Assembly: GCA_002309295.1 (NCBI GenBank)
Contig: DBXF01000065.1
Location: forward strand, 60,596 to 80,299
DNA length: 19,704 bases
Reading direction: 5' to 3'
Origin: Bacteroidales bacterium UBA1219
GTDB taxonomy: Bacteria > Bacteroidota > Bacteroidia > Bacteroidales > P3
Below the pieces are notes generated by a model. That model was not told the DNA's origin. It searched no databases and saw only the letters and a list, made by a program, of their open reading frames with translations. Within the stretch, counting starts at the first letter, position 1; every line of letters begins with the position of its first letter. Both the position numbers and the translations under genes were made by a program. Shown piece after piece: positions 17,001 to 19,704 of this stretch.

Positions 17001-19544
17001 GGAGTCGATTATCGGGGAGTTCTGGTTTTCCAATTGTATTGCCACGTTTTTAGGCATGTCGAAATAAGAGTTGAGCACCTTGTTGTTGATGGAGAGGTTG
17101 TTGGTGTCGCGACCTGCCAGCTGCAGGGCTGTAACGCCGCCATGGAAATAGCAGCGGTCGATGGTGAGGTTGCTCATGGTATTGCTGTTCACCAGATGTG
17201 TTAGGCCCGATGTGGTGCTGTCGATAAACTGGCAGCGTGTAAGGGTGCAGTGGTGGCTGTTTGGCGAGAACCGCACCAGAGCCATGGTACTTCCTACCGC
17301 ACGTCGCGATGTCTCGAAACGTATGCCGTCGAAAATGACGTAAGCCGAGCTATCCATGTTCAGAGCGCAGGCCTGGTCGTTGGGGACACGTATGACAACG
17401 GAGTTGGTGTCGCCGTTGAGCGGACGGAAGGTGATTGTGTTGGAATCCGAAACGCCAGTTACCTTAGGCATAACAACTTGCTGGTTGTAGATGCCCGGGG
17501 CTATGTTCACCGTTAGTGCACTGTCGATACCGCAACGGTAGAGAGCCTCGATAAATTCGTCGATGGTGTTGTAGTCGGGGTTAGAGCCGCCAATCTGCCG
17601 CACGCCGGCCATCGGTCCGTCGCAGGCAATGAAGGTTGAGGCGAAGGTATCGTTATACGGCTCGTGGTCGCGGAAACGCAGTCCAGCAACGGTCATGGAG
17701 TCGGCGGTCCAAGCCATGATGTGTTTGAAACCTTTTGTAAACACCTCGGTGGTGGTTACGGTAACAGGCGTCGTCGAAAGTCCGGCGAGGGTTCCCGTCC
17801 AGTTGAAGCTCTGCACAGGATTGTTGTCAACCTTGAAATAGATGGTTGTGCCGTTGACGGGGTTTGTACCGTAGTTGCGGAGTCGCACCACGATAGAGGT
17901 CGGGGTGTTGGCCGAGGTCTCCAGCGACGGCGCTATGATAGAATCGATACCGAGGTCGAGTTTCAGAGGCTGGTTTTCCACCATAGTGAAACGGAAGTGC
18001 GGACGTTCGTTGCTCGAGCTTCCTACCGAGGAGACCGATGAAAGGTCGCAGCCGTTGAACCCAGCGCTGGAAGCCACGGAGAGGTATAGCGAAGATTTGT
18101 CAAAGGCTGTTGGGAACATCCGTATAGATGTAGCCGCGGGGTCATTGGTGTTGTCGTAACAGATATGGATAAGCAGGTCCTGACCGGCATAGTAGAACGA
18201 GTCGATGGGTATCTCGCCCCATCTGTTGGTACGGTATTCGGTGGTGATATTGCCACTGAAAACAGTTGTCATATCATCAACAAAGAACGAGCCGGAGGCC
18301 GGGGTGAGGTGGGAGGTATCCACATTGAGCATCTTTATCGTAAGATTGTTTAACTGAGTATTGCCTCCCGATGTAGTCTGATAAGCTAGTTTGGTAATGG
18401 TGCCATAGGTATATCCTGCGGCAAGCAGGGTGGCACGGTCGTACACATATTCGAACTGGGCGTCGCCTTTGTTGGGGAACGGGTGGTCGCTCGAAGATGT
18501 GGTTGTGCCGTTGTAAAGCAGATTCTCGTTGGCCACGCCACGCACACACCGGTATTGGGCAAAAGTGGCTTCGTTGGTGGGGTATGTGATGTAATTCTGG
18601 TTCAGCGACGAGTCTTTGGCCATGATGCGGTAGCTAACCACAGTGTCGTAGCCGCAGAAGGGTATGTATCCCTCATATTCCGACGTTGTGCCGGCAATTT
18701 TGGTCATATATGCGCGATATTCGGGCGAAGCACCGAGCCTGTAGGTGATGTAGATGGAATCTCTGTTCATTCCGTCAAGGGCTGTGGTGGTGATATCGGC
18801 CACCAAACGCATGTCGCGGCTGTAAGGTATTTCCATCATGTTGGGATACGACAGCATGTGCAGTTTGGGCGTTGTCATGGACGAGGCACTGGCTTTCACC
18901 ACGATATTGTCGATATACCATCCGTCGTATTTTTCCACAGAGCCGTTGAGCAGTTGCGGCAGACGGAAACGTATTATCAGCTTGCGGTTCTGTTGCGACA
19001 CGCCGTTGATGAGTCCGCTGAGTTTGAAACGTTCTTTTTTCCACCAAGTATTAGTCGGAGTGGTATTGTTAAGGGCATCCCATGATGTTTCGTATGCCAT
19101 GTCGGAGAAGAAGCCGTTGAGGCTGAAGTCGGTAGAACCTCCGCCCCAGTCCATATCGTAGTACGAGCCCGTGATAGTTGTCCATGTGCTCTGGGTGGCC
19201 AGTTTCACGTCGATCATACCTCCCGAAGGCGGGTTGAGACACGACTGCGCCCTCACTTTGCAGATATGCATGAACTCGAGGGTGGCATACTGTAGGTTGG
19301 CCTGGTCGCTGAGGTCGATGGTATCGAGGGTTATGATGGCCTCCGCAGAGGTGCTCTGGTCAAGATGTATGGCACGGCGGCCTCCGGAGAAAAGAACAGT
19401 GTCGACACTCACCTGTCCCGAACTGGTATATCCGTAGGTGTCGGTGGTCTCGAAACTCTGCGAGTACCGTGTGTAAACCTGAGATTTTGCGGGAATGCAC
19501 GAAATCAATCCCAAAACGGCTATCAATAATGCACGCTTTTTCAT
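8070..19544 (-). CDS. giant T9SS-secreted multidomain surface protein (3824 aa)
   Basis: One uninterrupted frame encodes a secreted protein of about 3800 residues. Signal peptide 1-21 ends with the likely cut before Gln22. Domains in order, approximate residues: jelly-roll-like 22-215; Ig/FN3-like 217-335; module A1 340-523; CARDB-like 525-644; parallel beta-helix 650-1075; CARDB-like 1085-1193; Ig-like 1199-1266; lamin-tail-like 1267-1450; CARDB-like 1475-1585; Ig-like 1587-1654; module A2 1658-1845; CARDB-like 1855-1969; beta-helix 1970-2396; two CARDB-like 2400-2639; Ig-like 2637-2727; CARDB-like 2728-2846; GEVED-like 2846-3005 with DWNRDGNFE; CARDB-like 3007-3115; second jelly-roll-like 3115-3294; four CARDB-like 3297-3732; T9SS type A sorting domain 3736-3824 (QNSPNPF, then SAGTYFYGIEFEGQRLMRKM). 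By family knowledge such cargo crosses the outer membrane and is attached to the surface. I see no protease or glycosidase catalytic motif; adhesion or glycan binding is inference. Confidence 0.92.
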   Translation of the reverse strand: MKKRALLIAVLGLISCIPAKSQVYTRYSQSFETTDTYGYTSSGQVSVDTVLFSGGRRAIHLDQSTSAEAIITLDTIDLSDQANLQYATLEFMHICKVRAQSCLNPPSGGMIDVKLATQSTWTTITGSYYDMDWGGGSTDFSLNGFFSDMAYETSWDALNNTTPTNTWWKKERFKLSGLINGVSQQNRKLIIRFRLPQLLNGSVEKYDGWYIDNIVVKASASSMTTPKLHMLSYPNMMEIPYSRDMRLVADITTTALDGMNRDSIYITYRLGASPEYRAYMTKIAGTTSEYEGYIPFCGYDTVVSYRIMAKDSSLNQNYITYPTNEATFAQYRCVRGVANENLLYNGTTTSSSDHPFPNKGDAQFEYVYDRATLLAAGYTYGTITKLAYQTTSGGNTQLNNLTIKMLNVDTSHLTPASGSFFVDDMTTVFSGNITTEYRTNRWGEIPIDSFYYAGQDLLIHICYDNTNDPAATSIRMFPTAFDKSSLYLSVASSAGFNGCDLSSVSSVGSSSNERPHFRFTMVENQPLKLDLGIDSIIAPSLETSANTPTSIVVRLRNYGTNPVNGTTIYFKVDNNPVQSFNWTGTLAGLSTTPVTVTTTEVFTKGFKHIMAWTADSMTVAGLRFRDHEPYNDTFASTFIACDGPMAGVRQIGGSNPDYNTIDEFIEALYRCGIDSALTVNIAPGIYNQQVVMPKVTGVSDSNTITFRPLNGDTNSVVIRVPNDQACALNMDSSAYVIFDGIRFETSRRAVGSTMALVRFSPNSHHCTLTRCQFIDSTTSGLTHLVNSNTMSNLTIDRCYFHGGVTALQLAGRDTNNLSINNKVLNSYFDMPKNVAIQLENQNSPIIDSNYFYSTQNNTSAVLVVSRCYDSTRITRNRIYSSNGAYGLKLSGVVGSNTTNALVANNMVESASNSTTGIYNSPVDISDVQRLSFVYNAVNLNIPNRTNISAASIGGNGRFSRVRIINNIFASTNGTGNYTLNFNPSQDTSFVIHHNDYYNAVSYMLNQFNGLATLWADWQNYVPRDTASLTLSPVFLESYPADLRTYTNFLYGTGIAIPETNIDIEAETRANPPCMGAFEFPPLQYNLEITELLAPETSCSLSTTEHFKVVVGNTGTNAVAAGSATIQFQMAGGAPSSPETIMRAIPSGDTIHYTFIRTANLSPESNGADSVFQFRFWTDFSQEVDHSNDTLNSSLLALYQLPRILPQNLSFNYASTPTLSVSSTESVYWYTSDSINAIPFHKGRTFTTNRLYHDTTFYVAHFHEQPEVRITEVQIYKDRDGVTNPYPAWMSNGTTFAVEISNLGNYEVNIGGDTLMTVSSTTLINNKIYVFPSVTLAPYSSLVLQYSAGSQNDSVTCHFGSTVTPQYSTRLGLIYKRRGQGITDAVAINNIIGQNVWANQNVPASICSGYVSMTNSSAGIRRINPNDPSGNGWTVCGNSNRMTLGRSEDAIAIVPDNGCRGYRTPIRIHITNVPPVNIGITSVSVPNEGCALYEEPITITLTNLGANTASNVQVQYRVGNNPYCTAETVSESIGSYQTTTYTFNSLADLSNHVADTIFKISARVLPPSGDTDPSNDTLSISVPSLYTPDRPAITPSTQTIAYGTAATMSENAHRDTIVWYDKYGTALDTGYRFTTPLLYQTDTFYASSMSTTVSGVELGSKEATSATGYPSPFHSGIKYRKEQYLITAQEIASLNYNDRPITSLAFHLDSVRTLTGSTTFSDYTLSVGTTNISDFASPNSWQVVTPVFHSNNLTISNADKGWVELPLNFPLVWDRVSNIVVQVCYTVMSPASSASVAYTTTNNISAIYSHSTTTNQTTATGVNGRSNHRPDIRFGFATYNCQGLQTPVYVNVIGAPTIDASLLGVANIAPAGNNSGINQPVKLILKNYGTTPLQNVTINWNVDTNSGSTYSWSGNLASLDTAEVYVGDYVFGPGEHCINAVVTCAGDAYITNDTMQSCMLFCFDSTPRTIGNGGYFANFTDAVNALNACGICDSVTLVALPGTYNEQISLSQISGLSATTPITIKSSTGNNADVMLSFAATSSTDNYVMKLDNTQHITVEGITIAATGASFANALVLDGSSNITFRNDSIIANPSLNNANASAVSLHGTAHDIVFRNNATNGGHFAFSDYGTATSIQNITLRENRFHNFWTSGINLQNSSNIDITHNEVRSAKNVTTTMSGISVANHNGDFDLQRNQVVLKGNGDGLKHGIELLNSTGSSQFPIRVFNNMVSIAGNAMNTNLSAGIYLDNAKYANLYYNTVKMASTKTASLTSALNIAACLNVKLMNNILSNFCSGYACYVDSMQSIGSSNYNDYYTNSSKFVYWQGDRADTTALRTFTTMDGYSFKQEPFFISTDDLHLAYSTIVESGQYTNEVTIDIDSNARPQVFRPCVGAHEIPHLQHDVSVDDIRYPILTSQPVESDRLMVVARFYNNGRNTETNITWHAEIVADPSLISTTETIPQIAMGQYLNDTTYINMPLGMVDTQSVRVCLALAGDEDSTNNCRTGDFVLYPAYDLRAVQTVVTTSACRMKNVPISITVNNAGRKNIPSNFSVEIGYEITLLSQGVYMRNIPYVFVDTVNIQLNTGQNRQITFSQNADMFPWDTLMDVSLAVRSWAKLEHDLKPGNDTSAAVTVTSKHTPATPVGVDQTIPYATLATLNASQSQNRPLRWCKDSTSTPFYAPTNYLTSTTYSHPDLLFRDTTFYLASISSTGCTSYYAPIHVFVNNPVPYDASVAEITEPIAKVYMDYDTVKVRIKNYGSQTLTSVPVRYLVRETANGSTLQTVTETCTASIAPQTDYIYKFNTLPFFPNLQNWTYEIEAWTDLPNEMTRANDTARMTVTPINENQYCTPVVQDTSGLDISRVVFANIDNPMPAMGRKYVNLVNFNTPMMDPVKLHRDTRDTLMVTCENFKKINDSTTKGFVSAYIDWNRDGNFEFTERLFADSIHARQTIKHVVRVPNTAPLGSMRMRIILQQGGTALASACINNIEEGEIQDYLVNISERPDTDIAIMRILSPDDAIINHRNPQQRILLKLANLGNSTIDTVNISYTYLSDSGAVRGNYLWTGSLASKAFTTVALPAYTFPIGSTEFSAQASVTGDQDMSNNSTVRLFHRFHVVTLIYADDFEVSDMLFAPQGTNGYNRNLWQRGTPNKDHFVGTTSGSMAWVTDSVSPIEVTGYGNISYLYTPIINIAQIKPDTIRFNLAAHFVSGSYMYMEYLNYLGKWVRFGNESDTLPWYTSPDGFNATHNYYQFQYPLSRVSNDFSQEVQLRFVFLAGTKARSLDGCAIDDLEIGRAKRAIDAGVVAIQLAATEPQFGQSIAPRIMVRNYGYDTLRTLEIAYHPEGSALPRKARWNGVLPPDQIMMYRFTSSPFIVQRTMPDTFTICAYTIIDDDIYTSNDSLCNTYGLIPLQNDAGMVSILTPSEYVVPSDTLPISVRVKNFGRNPIQSMPITYVFNTTVVTETIDFVALTGNALEPLESFNYTFNRKVRAPLGNSLLDVFTGLTNDDYIYNDTLTRHISAVINQVDLKAAEVVLNEYDHNFITVELAIDNLGARRADNFTVGYFYDNDTSTLVTETCNVTVPALARGYHVFNARLPQRPAPYSAVTAFLSIPNDMNLSNDTTNTFGTTFTDLAAVKIFVEENENSTCRTFLQVRNAGNLITSTPITVRATINGTTVSGTSNGHLYPGVNYNIEMGAVPKNSSHSYTGSGTVTIAFDNNQSNNQTTIVERSNYVGLPVVTADGLQLYQNSPNPFRESTEISFTLPANGDVRFFVINTLGEMVYQTTQFCAVGEHTITLDKGMLSAGTYFYGIEFEGQRLMRKMILQK
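11007..14573 (-). repeat. internal domain block, copy 2 (within giant gene)
   Basis: Residues about 1658-2846 repeat the order module A, CARDB-like, beta-helix, then two CARDB-like domains, Ig-like, CARDB-like. Landmarks matching copy 1 are GWVELPLNFPL and SNHRPDIRF in module A, CGICDSVTLVALPGTYNEQ at the helix start, and RPCVGAHEI at its end. It differs from copy 1 by one more CARDB-like domain before the Ig-like domain and by the absence of the lamin-tail-like domain. Confidence 0.65.
14790..18527 (-). repeat. internal domain block, copy 1 (within giant gene)
   Basis: Residues about 340-1585 carry the order module A, CARDB-like, beta-helix, CARDB-like, Ig-like, lamin-tail-like, CARDB-like. 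The same order of the first three returns about 1318 residues later. Matching landmarks in this copy are RWGEIPIDSF and SNERPHFRF in module A, CGIDSALTVNIAPGIYNQQ at the start of the helix, and PPCMGAFEF at its end. The copies are diverged, so this is a protein-level repeat, not a recent DNA duplication. Confidence 0.65.
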
Positions 19545-19587
19545 ATATGTATGCAGTTTTATCTTTCTGTTTTATAATAGTTTAACA

Positions 19588-19614
19588 CCTTTGCCAAAAA
19601 CAATTCCGGCAAGG
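19588..19614 (-). other. leader hairpin of the giant gene
   Basis: Within the predicted leader, CCTTGCC and GGCAAAGG (minus-strand reading) pair with one bulged base around a 12-nt loop. It begins a few bases after the likely transcription start and ends about 43 nt before the start codon. A 5' stem of this kind can stabilise a long mRNA, but the structure is modest. Confidence 0.4.
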
Positions 19615-19627
19615 TAAAAATAACCTG

Positions 19628-19659
19628 CAAAGATAACGTTTTTTTCTCAAATATCCAAA
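19628..19659 (-). promoter_or_regulatory. Bacteroidota-type promoter of the giant gene
   Basis: On the minus strand TTTG (19656-19659) is followed after exactly 20 nt by TATCTTTG (19628-19635), a perfect match to the TTTG / TAnnTTTG consensus of the Bacteroidota primary sigma factor at the usual spacing. Transcription would start near 19620, giving a leader of about 75 nt before the ATG at 19544. Confidence 0.82.
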
Positions 19660-19704
19660 TTTAATGTTGTTTTTGTTTTTCGATAGATTCCAGACCAAAA
19701 CGCA

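Noticed and set aside
8070..19544. Giant frame as a fusion of several genes by assembly error
   Set aside because: The frame is continuous with a single signal peptide at the start and a single sorting domain at the end, and has uniform composition and domain style throughout.
1..19704. CRISPR array, insertion sequence, tRNA or rRNA genes, toxin-antitoxin or phage-defence genes
   Set aside because: No regularly spaced short repeats, terminal inverted repeats with a transposase, cloverleaf-like sequence or defence-type proteins were seen in any gap or frame. The repeated structure in the giant gene is at protein level.

Overview
The window looks like chromosome of a Bacteroidota bacterium, probably of the order Bacteroidales. 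The evidence is a giant secreted protein with a type IX secretion (T9SS) C-terminal sorting domain, a Bacteroidota-type TonB, AT-rich gene leaders without Shine-Dalgarno sequences, and a perfect Bacteroidota promoter (TTTG, 20 nt, TAnnTTTG) upstream of the giant gene. I cannot name genus or species from the sequence alone.

Left part, + strand (1-3833): the 3' end of pyrH (UMP kinase), a phosphate butyryltransferase (ptb) closed by a clear terminator, a small exported protein of unknown function, a stand-alone PAS-domain protein, ribD (riboflavin biosynthesis), and an IMPACT/YigZ-family gene that overlaps the end of ribD. The ptb gene has no butyrate kinase next to it. The PAS gene and ribD are separated by only 38 nt, which carry a 16-nt direct repeat with a 20-nt period.

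Middle part, - strand (3836-8019): reading leftwards from tilS (tRNA-Ile lysidine synthetase), the order is tilS, a tonB energy-transducer gene, and an ABC-F ribosome-associated ATPase. The ABC-F gene converges on the yigZ-like gene with a 2-nt gap. A strong hairpin-plus-U-tract structure lies between tonB and the ABC-F gene, only 16 nt from the ABC-F start codon.

Right part, - strand (8070-19544): one reading frame of 3824 codons encodes a giant T9SS cargo protein. It has a signal peptide, two jelly-roll-like domains, two copies of a roughly 185-residue module, two parallel beta-helix regions, three small Ig-like domains, a lamin-tail-like domain, a GEVED domain, about twelve CARDB-like domains and a sorting domain. 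Its inner part is built as two copies of the same domain order with a period of about 1318 residues. Downstream, a hairpin sits in the short gap before tilS.

Most of the window is housekeeping: nucleotide and riboflavin metabolism, tRNA modification, translation, envelope energy transduction. I do not see a mobile element, CRISPR array, RNA gene or defence system. The giant surface protein is the one accessory-looking element and the most unusual object. No gap between genes exceeds 300 bases; the longest are 6534-6681 (AT-rich, no promoter I can identify) and 19545-19704 (promoter and leader of the giant gene).
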